NCBI RefSeq assembly: GCF_036321025.1
Contig: NZ_JAZAPB010000001.1
Span: 1,302,001-1,366,000, forward strand
Length of the DNA: 64,000 nt
Direction of reading: 5' to 3'
Source: Alteraurantiacibacter hainanensis
Lineage (GTDB): Bacteria; Pseudomonadota; Alphaproteobacteria; Sphingomonadales; Sphingomonadaceae
Shown here one piece after another: positions 1 to 8,453 of the stretch (its first letter is position 1; the number at the start of each line of letters is the position of its first letter). Below the pieces are notes generated by a model that was not told the DNA's origin, ran no database searches, and worked only from the letters and a program-made list of their open reading frames with translations. Position numbers and translations under genes: made by a program.

Positions 1-275
1 TCCATCGAGGCGGTGTGATCGGCATCGTCGCGCACGGCCAGCAGGCCGCCATGGACTCCCGGATGCAGCGTCTTCACTCGGCCGTCCATCATCTCGGGAA
101 AGCCGGTGATGTCGGAAACGTCCAACACGTCCAGCCCGGCATCGCGAAGCGCCCGCGCGGTGCCTCCGGTGGAGACAAGTTCCACTCCGCCTTTCGCAAG
201 CCTGCCGGCCAGTTCGACAATACCCGTCTTGTCGGACACCGAGAGGAGCGCCCGCTTGATCGCAACATCAGTCAT
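1..275 (-). CDS. purH: PurH (AICAR formyltransferase/IMP cyclohydrolase), N-terminal part
   Basis: Bifunctional enzyme for the last two steps of IMP synthesis. Only the first 91 or so residues lie in the window; the gene runs off its left edge. The frame starts at the ATG whose complement is at 273-275 and opens with MTDVAIKRALLSVSDKTG. It continues with the IMP cyclohydrolase (MGS-like) motifs LVSTGGTARAL, DVSDITGFPEMMDGRVKTLH and HGGLLA, which are diagnostic of PurH N-termini. It lies 10 bp downstream of the heparinase gene and is probably the third gene of an rpe-heparinase-purH transcript. The C-terminal transformylase domain is not visible. Confidence 0.95.
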   Translation of the reverse strand, partial: MTDVAIKRALLSVSDKTGIVELAGRLAKGGVELVSTGGTARALRDAGLDVLDVSDITGFPEMMDGRVKTLHPGVHGGLLAVRDDADHTASM

Positions 276-285
276 GCCAAGAAAT

Positions 286-2205
286 CTATCCCATGCGTTT
301 GAGCAGCCAGGCGAAATTACCGCCGCCGCGCGAGGCGAATCCCTCTATCACAAGCTGGTGTACCGGATGCGGCCGGCCATTGCCATCGACCCACAGGCTC
401 TCTTCGACCTGCAGGCTTTCCGATCCGCTGACGAATTGCCACAGGCTGCCGTCGGGCAGCACCAGGCTGGCATGGCGGCCGCTGTCGCCAAGGCTGGCTT
501 CGACGTGACGGCCCAGGTGGAACCGTATGGCGAAGGGCACCTTGCCGCGCTTGCCCTTTCGACCCGAGGGGATAAGCACGTCCTCTCCGCGAAGTTCCTG
601 CCCGTCGTCGCGCAGCATCAGGATGCGCCGGTGCAGCAGGCCGAAGCGTGCGGCATAGCCATCGTGGCTTGCCTCAAGCCGGGTGGCGCTGCCGTTCTCC
701 AGCTTCACCTGCCGGGTGTCGATCTCCACTTCGCCCACGCCGTGGCCCAGCTTGCCGTCGATCAGCACGGCGGTGGAATTGGCATCGCCCAGCACCAGCG
801 TGGAATGGGCCGCCGTGGCGCGCAGGCCCTGTTCGATACGCACCGGCACCTGGCCGCCCGCCAGCGCCGCGCCTCCGCAGTTCACCACCAGCCGGTGTTC
901 GCCGTGGCTGAATTCGAAGGCGAGGGTGGAGGCGCAGCCGTGGCGCGCATGGCGGCCGAGCGGCGGCGGCGACCCGTCCAGCAGCAGAGTAGCCTTGCGG
1001 GCGGTGACGCGCTGGTAGCCCCAGCCGCTGGGATCCTTCAGCGGGCGCGCGCGCACTCCGCTCGCCCCGATCAGTGCGGACAGGCGAGAGGCGCGCGTAG
1101 CCCCGCTGCCCTGCCAGTTGCCCAGTCCGCCGTCGCCGTGCGTCAGCGCGAGCAGCGGCGGCACTAGCATGTGCAGCATGGTATCCAGCAGCTGCGGCGG
1201 CTTCTGCTCTGCCGCGGCATAGCACGCGCGCAGGTCCACCAGCCCGGCGATTGCCTGCATCTGCGCATCGGGGCTGCGCGAAAGCAGTCCGCCATCCTCG
1301 CCCACCGCCTCGCCGAGGGCGCGCGCAAGGGCGGCCTCCCCGTAAAGACGGCGCGGCTTGCCTTCCGGCAGCAGCAGTCCTGCGGCGATCACGGCGCACC
1401 ATCCGGTCATCTCGCCCAGCCGATCGTCAGCCTTGCCGGCGTTGCGATCCAGCCAGCGCGCGGTATCGGCCATGGCAGCAAGTGCGCGATCTCGCAGCGC
1501 CCGGTCGCTGCCCGACAGCAGCAAGGGCGCGTGGACCAGCCACGACATCAGTCGCAGCCCGGCATTCTCCACCTTCCAAGCCGATCCCTTGCCGATGACG
1601 GGGTTGGCGTCGAGCCAGCTAACCAGCAGTCGTTCCGCCACCTGCCGGCACTGCGGCGGAGTGCCCGAACTGGCAAGGTCGCGCAGCCAGGTGAAGCCCT
1701 GCACCACCCGCTCGAACGGAGAGCTGAGATTGCCGAGCGGCCCCATGTCCACCTGCGCGAACGGGGCCTTGACGCCATGAATGTAGAAATGCCCCGCACG
1801 CAGCGCCATTCCGGCAGCGCGGTCTCCCTCCAGCGGAGACTGCACGCGCGCCTGCAGGCGTGGGCGAAGCGGCTTGCGGAAGGGCGCGACGATGGTGGAA
1901 TGCGACACGCCCAGCTGGAATGCCAGCCGCATAAGCCTTTCGCTGGGAGATGCCGAGGGCGGGCTGAAATCGGTGACCACCAGCGCGCGGCTCTTGGCCA
2001 GGTCTTCCACCCGGCCATTGTCTGCGCGATCGACGGTTGCGGCATCGCCGGGAACGTCGTCGATCAGGTCCTCGCGCGGCTCCTCTCCCAGCGGAATGGC
2101 CAGCTGGCCGGCCTTTTCCCGCGTGCCGCCATGGTTATCGCCGGCGGTATCGTCCCGAAGGTTTCGCCGGGCCTTGCCGGCAAGCTCGGCGGAATGCGCG
2201 TTCAA
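286..2205 (-). CDS. Heparinase II/III family protein
   Basis: Protein of 639 aa resembling the heparinase II/III-like polysaccharide lyases found beside purH in sphingomonads. The N-terminal half is helical (a toroid-like alpha domain with WLDANPVIGKGSAW and ENAGLRLMSWL). The C-terminal half is a beta-rich heparinase II/III domain (GCASTLAFEFSHGEHRLVVNCGG, shown here only as a landmark). The start chosen is TTG at 2205-2203. It overlaps the rpe stop and has a strong AGGAGGAGG about 6 bp upstream inside the rpe 3' end; no in-frame ATG fits better. No signal peptide is evident. The substrate is unknown; a role in cell-envelope or exopolysaccharide turnover is inference. Confidence 0.85.
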   Translation of the reverse strand: MNAHSAELAGKARRNLRDDTAGDNHGGTREKAGQLAIPLGEEPREDLIDDVPGDAATVDRADNGRVEDLAKSRALVVTDFSPPSASPSERLMRLAFQLGVSHSTIVAPFRKPLRPRLQARVQSPLEGDRAAGMALRAGHFYIHGVKAPFAQVDMGPLGNLSSPFERVVQGFTWLRDLASSGTPPQCRQVAERLLVSWLDANPVIGKGSAWKVENAGLRLMSWLVHAPLLLSGSDRALRDRALAAMADTARWLDRNAGKADDRLGEMTGWCAVIAAGLLLPEGKPRRLYGEAALARALGEAVGEDGGLLSRSPDAQMQAIAGLVDLRACYAAAEQKPPQLLDTMLHMLVPPLLALTHGDGGLGNWQGSGATRASRLSALIGASGVRARPLKDPSGWGYQRVTARKATLLLDGSPPPLGRHARHGCASTLAFEFSHGEHRLVVNCGGAALAGGQVPVRIEQGLRATAAHSTLVLGDANSTAVLIDGKLGHGVGEVEIDTRQVKLENGSATRLEASHDGYAARFGLLHRRILMLRDDGQELRGEDVLIPSGRKGKRGKVPFAIRFHLGRHVEASLGDSGRHASLVLPDGSLWQFVSGSESLQVEESLWVDGNGRPHPVHQLVIEGFASRGGGNFAWLLKRMG

Positions 2206-2876
2206 CGGCCACCTCCTCCTTCGCCCCGAAGGGCGGCGATGTTTTCGGCATAACGATCCGGTCCGCCCTTGAAGGTGGCGCTGCCCGCAACCAGCACGTC
2301 GGCCCCGGCATCCACGCATTGCCGCGCGGTATCCGGGTTCACCCCGCCGTCCACCTCGATCAGGACGTCATGCCCGCCCTTGTCGATCATCTTGCGCACC
2401 GCCTCGATCTTGCGCAACTGCGAGGAAATGAAGCTCTGGCCGCCGAAACCGGGATTGACGCTCATGATCAGTACCAGGTCGATTTCCTCGAGCAGGTAGT
2501 CCAGCATCTTGGCAGGCGTGCCCGGGTTCAGCGAGATGCCCGCCTTGCAGCCAGCCGCCTTCACCGCCTGCACGCTGCGGTGCACGTGCGGCCCGGCTTC
2601 GGGGTGAACGGTGATGATGTCGGCGCCTGCCTGCGCGAACTCGTCGATCCAGAGATCCACCGGCGAGACCATCAGGTGCACGTCGAATGTCTTTTCCGAA
2701 TGGGGACGCAGCGCCTTCACCACGGCGGGGCCGATGGTGAGGTTGGGAACGTAATGCCCGTCCATCACGTCCACATGGATCCAGTCGCAGCCCGCGGCAT
2801 CGATGGCGCGCACTTCCTCGCCCAACTTCGCAAAGTCGGCGGACAGGATCGAGGGTGAAATAAGTGGGCGGGCCAT
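2202..2876 (-). CDS. rpe: Ribulose-phosphate 3-epimerase
   Basis: Interconverts ribulose 5-phosphate and xylulose 5-phosphate in the pentose phosphate and Calvin pathways. The 224-aa length matches the family (about 225). The TIM-barrel motifs are all present: ISPSILSADFAKLGEE at the N-terminus, HVDVMDGHYVPNLTIGP (metal-binding His and catalytic Asp), DVHLMV, MSVNPGFGGQ and EVDGGVNPDT. The ATG at 2876 was preferred over an upstream in-frame start because the conserved protein begins MARPLISPSIL. It leads the minus-strand group with the heparinase gene and purH. About 240 bp of non-coding sequence separates it from the divergent gene at 3115. Confidence 0.97.
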   Translation of the reverse strand: MARPLISPSILSADFAKLGEEVRAIDAAGCDWIHVDVMDGHYVPNLTIGPAVVKALRPHSEKTFDVHLMVSPVDLWIDEFAQAGADIITVHPEAGPHVHRSVQAVKAAGCKAGISLNPGTPAKMLDYLLEEIDLVLIMSVNPGFGGQSFISSQLRKIEAVRKMIDKGGHDVLIEVDGGVNPDTARQCVDAGADVLVAGSATFKGGPDRYAENIAALRGEGGGGR

Positions 2877-3114
2877 GGTCAGTATTTCCACACTAAAGGT
2901 GCGCGAATCGCGTAACAAGCGGCAGCGGCGGCGTTTTCCACCAGTGTTGCGGCGCTATGCCCCATGCCTGCGACTGGTCAAGCGAACGGCTAATTCTTAA
3001 GCCGCGGTTCAGTGCGTCAGCGGCAAGGGCCGGGAAACAACAGCTATTTTCCGACCGCATACGGAATCCGGCTCGCGTGTTGCGGACCCTCGCCTTTCGT
3101 GCTGGTCAAGAGGT

Positions 3115-3612
3115 ATGACTTTTTCGATGATCAAGACAGTCCTTCGCATCACCGCAGCCGCGGCCATCGCCCTTGGCCTGAGCGCGCCTGCGAGCGCCCA
3201 GTATCGTAACGAAATCCGCCATTCGGTCGCGCCCTGCCGGGGCGAGGGCCCGGCGGTATGGCTGCAGGTGACGAACATCGAGGGTTCGTCGGGCACCATG
3301 CGCTTCCAGCTCTATCCGGGCACGGATGCCGACTGGCTGGAGCGCGGCAGGTGGATCAACCGTATCGAACTGCCCGCGCGCAGCGGCACCATGCAGGTGT
3401 GCATGCCGGTTCCGCGTCCCGGCAACTATGCGATCGCGATCCGCCACGACAAGAACAACAACGGCCGCACCGACATCTCCAGCGATGGCGGCGGCATGTC
3501 GAACAATCCCAGCATCAATATCTTCAACCTGGGCAAGCCGGGCATCGACAAGACGCGCTTTTCCATCGGCCGCGAAGTGCTGCCGATGTCGATCCGCATG
3601 CGCTATCTCTGA
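3115..3612 (+). CDS. DUF2141 secreted protein (copy 1)
   Basis: Protein of 165 aa with an N-terminal signal peptide ending near ASAQ (residue about 29), followed by one small beta-sandwich DUF2141 domain. The family hallmark is YAIAIRHDKNNNGRTD around residues 104-119, and the protein ends in a conserved SIRMRYL tail. Function is unknown; family members are exported and often Asp/Asn-rich, which suggests possible metal or ligand binding. A second ATG four codons downstream (3127) is an equally plausible start. A paralogue lies at 12595-13074. The gene is convergent with the Tam41-like gene, with a 9-bp gap. Confidence 0.8.
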   Translation: MTFSMIKTVLRITAAAAIALGLSAPASAQYRNEIRHSVAPCRGEGPAVWLQVTNIEGSSGTMRFQLYPGTDADWLERGRWINRIELPARSGTMQVCMPVPRPGNYAIAIRHDKNNNGRTDISSDGGGMSNNPSINIFNLGKPGIDKTRFSIGREVLPMSIRMRYL

Positions 3613-3621
3613 TCGCCGACG

Positions 3622-4515
3622 CTAGTCCCTGTTCCGGCGCTTCGCCCGCCACAGCTGGATGGCCACGGCAGGCGCCGACAGGATCGGGTGCTTCTCGCGA
3701 AATGGCGTGACCGCGATTTTCTCGCCGGTGTGCCGCTCCACCTTCCAGGCTGCATAGCGCGCCGCCCCGTCGAACGTGCGCGTGGCCCGCGCCAGCCGGG
3801 CGATGTTCAGCGGCTTGCCCAGCCGACGACGCTTTTTCCACCAGGCCTGCACGCGCTGCTGCTCCGGTCGGGTAATGCGCGGGGTCAGCACCGCGCCGTC
3901 GCGGCCGAAAGGGATGCCGCCTGCCGCCAGGGCATCGGGCAGCAGGCCATCGAAGTGATCGGGGTTCAGCTGCAGGATGGAATCCTCGCGGCCCGGTTTC
4001 TCCACCCGGAACTCGGCGCGGTAGGTGGCCCGGAACAGCTCGCGCCAGTATTCCGCTTCAACACCGCTGTCCGGCCCCACGGCCACGGCCAGCCGGGCGG
4101 CGGTGATGGCGGCGGCCTCTATCGCGGAGGCCACCTGGCTGCGGGCCAGGGGATCGCGGCTCCACACCAGCGCGCTTGGCTGAACGAAACGCGTCCAGAT
4201 CGTGGTGTCGAGCGTCTCGCCCCGCGCCGCCGCGACAAAACGGGCCAGCGTCATCGTGGCGATCTTGGCTCGCAGCGTTTCGCCCTCGTGCTCCCATTCG
4301 CGGTAGGAGACGGTGGGCCACAGCCGCTTTTCAGGCGCGCCGGGAGTCAGGACGTAGAAATCCAGCACGCCTTCGAGGCTGCCGGTGCGCAGGTTCGATC
4401 CGTAGAAAAGCACGGCCATCGCGCCGGCCTCTCCCGCCAGCTTCTCCGCGAAGGCGGAGACCGCTGGCTCGACGCTTCTAGACAGCGCCGCGCCGACGCG
4501 CGACTGCAGGCTCAC
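3622..4515 (-). CDS. Tam41-like nucleotidyltransferase (putative CDP-DAG synthase)
   Basis: Protein of 297 aa that resembles the mitochondrial Tam41 family, which makes CDP-diacylglycerol from phosphatidate and CTP. Supporting motifs are FYGS (residues 37-40) followed by LDFYV (51-55), the GS...D pattern of a nucleotidyltransferase fold. A later KIATMTLARF...WTRFVQP segment (84-113) matches the spacing and character of the Tam41 'AGRxxKPV' region. No membrane segment is seen, as expected for a peripheral enzyme. It starts at a GTG that overlaps the stop of the DAG kinase gene by 4 nt (GTGA), so the two are translationally coupled. The context fits: the kinase makes phosphatidate and this enzyme could use it. 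The family assignment rests on motifs only. Confidence 0.6.
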   Translation of the reverse strand: MSLQSRVGAALSRSVEPAVSAFAEKLAGEAGAMAVLFYGSNLRTGSLEGVLDFYVLTPGAPEKRLWPTVSYREWEHEGETLRAKIATMTLARFVAAARGETLDTTIWTRFVQPSALVWSRDPLARSQVASAIEAAAITAARLAVAVGPDSGVEAEYWRELFRATYRAEFRVEKPGREDSILQLNPDHFDGLLPDALAAGGIPFGRDGAVLTPRITRPEQQRVQAWWKKRRRLGKPLNIARLARATRTFDGAARYAAWKVERHTGEKIAVTPFREKHPILSAPAVAIQLWRAKRRNRD

Positions 4516-5540
4516 GGTACGACGAAGCGCAGCTTGGGCCCGGCGGACAGACGGTATTGTCCGGCGGGAAACGCTTCGCCATCCAGAATGAAGGCCTCTC
4601 CCAGATCGATATCCACCGCGCTGTCGCCGAAGGCGTGGTAGCCACGGCGGCGCGTCGCCGCGCTGCTGGTGCCACGGAAGATCGAGGGAAGGCTGAGAAG
4701 CAGCCGGCGGCCCGGATTGTCGATCACCGCAACCTGCAGCGGTTCCTGCACATCGCGGAAAGGATCCAGTCCGGCGGGAAAGGCCTGCAAGGTAGAAGCG
4801 AACAGCAGGTATCGCTCGTCTTCCGGCAGGCCGCCGCAATGCGGCAACTCGGAGCCATCGGCGCTGCGGATCCGCATCGGCGTACCGGTGCGCCACTTGT
4901 TGCCGGGCAGGCCCAGCATTGCCTGAACAGCGCTCCAGACAGTCGTGATCGCCACCACCGTCTGGTTGAAGGCACCCAGATCGTGGCTGCGCTGTCCCAG
5001 CGTGATCACATGGTTGAATACACCCGCGCCCAGCACGAAACCGCGCACCTGAGCGCGCTCGTTGTCGCGCTGCGCCACCACCAGCGGCTGCCGCCGCACG
5101 ATGCCGCCGCGCTGCACGGCAGCCAGCGCATCGTCGAGAGACCAGTCGGTCGGCACGCCGATATCCAGCGCCAGGGCATTGGTCTTGCCGCCAGGCAGCA
5201 CGATCAGCATCGGCCAGCTGTCGCCGAACACACCCGCGCCGCAGGTCAGCACGTCGCGCACGGTGCCGTCGCCGCCGTCGATGGCGATGTAATCCACGCG
5301 CTTTTCCGCGAAATCCGCCAGCACGCCGATCAGTTCGCTGCGGCGGCGCGGCGTTGCCAGCAGCACGTTTTCGGGCAGGGCCTCGCCTTCGGGACGATGT
5401 TCGTTGCGGTGGCTGCGGGCGTTGCGGATCAGCCCAACCAGCGGGCGCGTGCGCACGGAAGACAGCGCATAGTCGTTCGCCGGACGCGGATAGGCGTCGA
5501 CTTGCGGCAGGCGCTCGAACAGATGGATGCTTCCGTGCAT
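4512..5540 (-). CDS. Diacylglycerol kinase family (DAGKc) lipid kinase, copy 1
   Basis: Protein of 342 aa with the DAGK catalytic fold. The nucleotide-binding GGDGT motif is at residues 89-93 (AIDGGDGTVRDVL) and the second glycine-rich motif LPGGKTN at 115-121. Family members phosphorylate diacylglycerol or related lipids (DgkB/YegS/sphingosine-kinase type) on the inner face of the membrane; the exact substrate is not readable. The ATG at 5540 follows a roughly 200-bp intergenic region shared with the divergent M20 peptidase gene. It is the first gene of a two-gene operon with the overlapping Tam41-like gene. A second, shorter DAGKc protein lies at 55770-56624. Confidence 0.85.
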   Translation of the reverse strand: MHGSIHLFERLPQVDAYPRPANDYALSSVRTRPLVGLIRNARSHRNEHRPEGEALPENVLLATPRRRSELIGVLADFAEKRVDYIAIDGGDGTVRDVLTCGAGVFGDSWPMLIVLPGGKTNALALDIGVPTDWSLDDALAAVQRGGIVRRQPLVVAQRDNERAQVRGFVLGAGVFNHVITLGQRSHDLGAFNQTVVAITTVWSAVQAMLGLPGNKWRTGTPMRIRSADGSELPHCGGLPEDERYLLFASTLQAFPAGLDPFRDVQEPLQVAVIDNPGRRLLLSLPSIFRGTSSAATRRRGYHAFGDSAVDIDLGEAFILDGEAFPAGQYRLSAGPKLRFVVP

Positions 5541-5746
5541 GATCGGCTCGCCTTAAACGTGAGGACGCTCCCTACGCTACGCCTTTTGTGAACATAGTGC
5601 GCCTGTTGATGCCGCTCAGCAACACTTGGAGCGGCACAGTGTATCTTGCGCGCAACATAATGCCGACAGCATTGGTGGATGCGCTGCGCTGAAATAGGTG
5701 GCACAAGGCGTCTTTCAATCGCCCCGATCCGGCCACGAGGACCTAT

Positions 5747-6961
5747 ATGCTGACCGAAACCCTGCTCGACGCCGCCCGCTCCGAAAAGGATGCCATCACC
5801 AACCTGCGCCGCGCCATCCACGCCGAGCCCGAACTGGGCCTGGAAACCCCGCGCACGCTGGCCAAGGTCAAGGATGCCCTGAAGGACCTGCCGCTGGAAT
5901 GGCACGAAGGCCCCTCGTGCACCGGCGCGGTGGCAGTGCTGAAAGGTGGCAGGCCCGGCCCCGCCGTGCTGCTGCGCGGTGATATGGATGCCCTGCCGAT
6001 GGACGAGCATACGGGTCTCGACTTCGCCTCGACAATACCCGGCCGCATGCACGCCTGCGGCCACGATGCACACACCGCCATGCTGGCCGGCGCGGCGCGC
6101 GTGCTGGCGGCGCAGGCAAGCGAGCTGGCAGGCGAAGTGCGCTTCATGTTCCAGCCTGGTGAAGAGGGCTTCCACGGTGCGCGCTTCATGCTGGAGGATG
6201 GATTGCTCGGCGGCACGGCCGACTATCCCCTCCCCGACGCCGCCTTCGCCCTGCACATCTGGCCCAACGCCCCGCATGGCCGGGTCGAAGGGCGCGCGGG
6301 CGCCATGCTCGCCTCTGCCGACATGCTGGAGATCACGGTAAAGGGCAGCGGCGGCCATGCCTCCCTGCCGCAGGATACGGTGGACCCGGTGCCGGTCGCC
6401 GCCGAAATCGTGCTGGCCCTGCAACTGATGATCACCCGCCGCTTCGCCGCGACCGAGGCCAGCGTGCTCACCATCGGCAAGATCGAGGCGGGCACCAGCA
6501 ACAACATCATCCCCGACAGCGCCTATCTGCTGGGCACCATGCGCAATCTTTCGCCCGAACGCCGCGCCGCCATGAAGGACGCCGTGCGCGAAGTGGCGGA
6601 AAATATCGCCAGGGCGCATCGCTGCACCGCGGATGTCACCATCACCCCCGGGTTCCCGCCCACGATCAACGACGCCCGCGCCATCGCGCTGGGAGAAAGC
6701 GTGGCGCGCGGCCTTGGCGGAGAAGAGCCCTGGGCCACCCGCCCCGCGCCCACCATGGGGGCGGAGGACTTCTCCTACGTGCTGGAAAAGGTGCCCGGCG
6801 CGATGTTCTTCCTGGGCGTCGCCGCCGAGGGGACGGACTGGCAAGGCTGCTGCGGCCTCCATTCCAGCCGCATGATCGTGGACGAAAGCGTGATGCCCAA
6901 GGGCAGCGCCTTCCTCGCCGGCTGCGCGGTGCAGTTTCTCGAAGGCGGCTGGTCGCTCTAG
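5747..6961 (+). CDS. M20 family metallopeptidase (amidohydrolase type)
   Basis: Protein of 404 aa of the M20D/hippurate hydrolase-IAA-amino-acid hydrolase type, which cleaves N-acyl amino acids or small peptides in the cytoplasm using two metal ions. Motifs seen: LRRAIHAEPELG (21-32), RGDMDALP (77-84), MHACGHDAHTAM (101-112, Cys and His metal ligands), FQPGEEG, and the C-terminal MGAEDFSY with the last His in GLHS. The dimerisation (lid) domain lies between. No signal peptide. The stop TAG overlaps the convergent P450 remnant's stop in a shared CTAG (6958-6961). Confidence 0.92.
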   Translation: MLTETLLDAARSEKDAITNLRRAIHAEPELGLETPRTLAKVKDALKDLPLEWHEGPSCTGAVAVLKGGRPGPAVLLRGDMDALPMDEHTGLDFASTIPGRMHACGHDAHTAMLAGAARVLAAQASELAGEVRFMFQPGEEGFHGARFMLEDGLLGGTADYPLPDAAFALHIWPNAPHGRVEGRAGAMLASADMLEITVKGSGGHASLPQDTVDPVPVAAEIVLALQLMITRRFAATEASVLTIGKIEAGTSNNIIPDSAYLLGTMRNLSPERRAAMKDAVREVAENIARAHRCTADVTITPGFPPTINDARAIALGESVARGLGGEEPWATRPAPTMGAEDFSYVLEKVPGAMFFLGVAAEGTDWQGCCGLHSSRMIVDESVMPKGSAFLAGCAVQFLEGGWSL

Positions 6962-7578
6962 CCCCGCCAGCGCACCTGCCAGCCTTCGGGCACCCGCCCG
7001 CCGCGATAATCGGGCGAAGACACGGGTTTCAGCCCATCCAGCCGCAACACCTGCCGCGCGATTTCCGGCACCATCACCTGCGCCACGTGGCGACCGAGGC
7101 AGGAATGAACGCCCTGCCCGAAAGTGAAGGTGTCGGAGAAATCGCGGTCGGGGTCGAAGCGTTCGGGATCCGGGAAGCCATCGGCGTCGAACATCGCGGA
7201 ATGGGTCACGGCCAGCACCGTGGTCCCCTCGCGCAGCACATGGCCGGCCATCGGCGTGTCTCGCTTCACGGTGCGGAAGTAGTAGGGAAACGCCGGACGA
7301 AAACGCAGCGCCTCGAACACGTAACCATCGAAGCCCTGCGGATCGTCCTTCCGCGCGGCCGCCTGCGCCCTTGCGAGCAGGTCCGGACCTTCCAACAGGT
7401 ATTCCAATGCGTTCACCACGCAGTGGGAAGTCGTCTCCACCGCGCCGATCAGCAACCCGCCGACATTGGAGATGACGTCGCGCAGGTTGAAACGGAACAT
7501 GTCGGCAAAGGTCATGCGCACCAGCCGGCTTACCGGGTCACTTTCGTCTTGCCCCGCCCCGCCCAGCTTCACGGCCAT
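6958..7578 (-). pseudogene. Cytochrome P450, 5'-truncated remnant
   Basis: Only the C-terminal half of a cytochrome P450 remains (206 codons versus about 400). Present are the I-helix with GAVETT (45-50), the ExxR helix EALR (89-92), the FDPDR region and the heme-binding loop FGQGVHSCLG with Cys160. Everything upstream of the I-helix (substrate-recognition regions, helices A-H) is missing. The frame remains open for a short way upstream but shows no P450 character. The loss of the 5' half coincides with the start of a lower-GC patch (7.6-9.3 kb), so truncation by insertion or deletion is the likely cause. It cannot make a functional monooxygenase. Confidence 0.8.
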
Positions 7579-7700
7579 GGGCGCGGGTGCAGAATCGCAA
7601 GCGAAGCACTTTTGCTGGGGAGCATTTTGGGCAGGCGGTTGCGTTAATCTAAACTTCTCCGACGGTAGCGAGTGAAGCCATCAATATCTGGGGACGGTCG

Positions 7701-8336
7701 GTGATAGTGAAGCTGTTAGGAAAATTGGCCGAGTTTAGCGGCCATCGCATAATCCCGAAGCGCACTCCCTGGTACTCCGGCCCGCCGATTCCCCGCCTCG
7801 CCTTTCGGCATATCAGCGACGCCACCTTGCTGCCCGACCGCGAGGCATTGATCGATACCCTGCCGCACGGGACAGGCGCGGAAATAGGGGTGGCGTTCGG
7901 GGACTTCTCGGAGAAGCTGCTGGCAAAGTCCGAGAAGCTCTATCTCGTCGATAACTGGACCGAAACCCGCTATGAAGCCGGTCTGCGAAAGGTCAGGGAG
8001 CGCTTCGCGGGCGAAATTGCCGAAGGGCGCGTCGTAATCGAGGAAGGCCGATCGATCAATGCCTTCGAGCGGGTCCCCGAGGGGCTAGACTGGGTCTATA
8101 TCGACAGCAATCATCAGCTTGAGACGACCCGTGCCGAACTGGCCATCGCCCTGCAGAAAGTGAAGCCGGGCGGAATTATCGCGGGGCACGATTACACACG
8201 GGGCAATCCCTACACCGGGGTTCCTTACGGGGTGATCCACGCCGTGCATGAATTCTGCATTGAACACGAGTGGAAGATCCAGCACCTGACGATGGAACCG
8301 GACCTCCCCCGGTCGTTCAGCCTGGTGAAGTCATAG
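7701..8336 (+). CDS. Class I SAM-dependent methyltransferase-like protein
   Basis: Protein of 211 aa with the Rossmann-type pattern of the methyltransferase-24 family. The SAM-binding motif I variant is AEIGVAFGDFSEKLL (60-74), followed by a strand ending in LVDNWTE, an acidic segment LDWVYIDSNH, and VKPGGIIAGHDY as the post-motif. Such proteins often occur with glycan or lipopolysaccharide genes, but no partner is present here. The start is GTG at 7701. The gene has lower GC than its neighbours and sits between a truncated P450 gene and another foreign-looking gene, suggesting horizontal acquisition (inference). Confidence 0.75.
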   Translation: MIVKLLGKLAEFSGHRIIPKRTPWYSGPPIPRLAFRHISDATLLPDREALIDTLPHGTGAEIGVAFGDFSEKLLAKSEKLYLVDNWTETRYEAGLRKVRERFAGEIAEGRVVIEEGRSINAFERVPEGLDWVYIDSNHQLETTRAELAIALQKVKPGGIIAGHDYTRGNPYTGVPYGVIHAVHEFCIEHEWKIQHLTMEPDLPRSFSLVKS

Positions 8337-8453
8337 CGCTTGGCTTCGTCTGATGGCACGGGATGCTCCTCGGCTTCTACTCGCCCCGTGGCGACTACTG
8401 CCGTGACAGGCACAAGATGCTCTTCGGTGCCGGTAATCAGTTGAGGAGCCTCA

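Noticed and set aside
106..1167. Long plus-strand frame opposite the heparinase gene
   Set aside because: The minus strand carries the conserved protein; the plus frame is low-complexity Ala/Arg/Gln-rich with no homology.
5429..6862. Minus-strand frame of 477 codons opposite the M20 peptidase gene
   Set aside because: It is antisense to an intact, motif-complete peptidase and rich in Gly/His/Arg runs with no domain.
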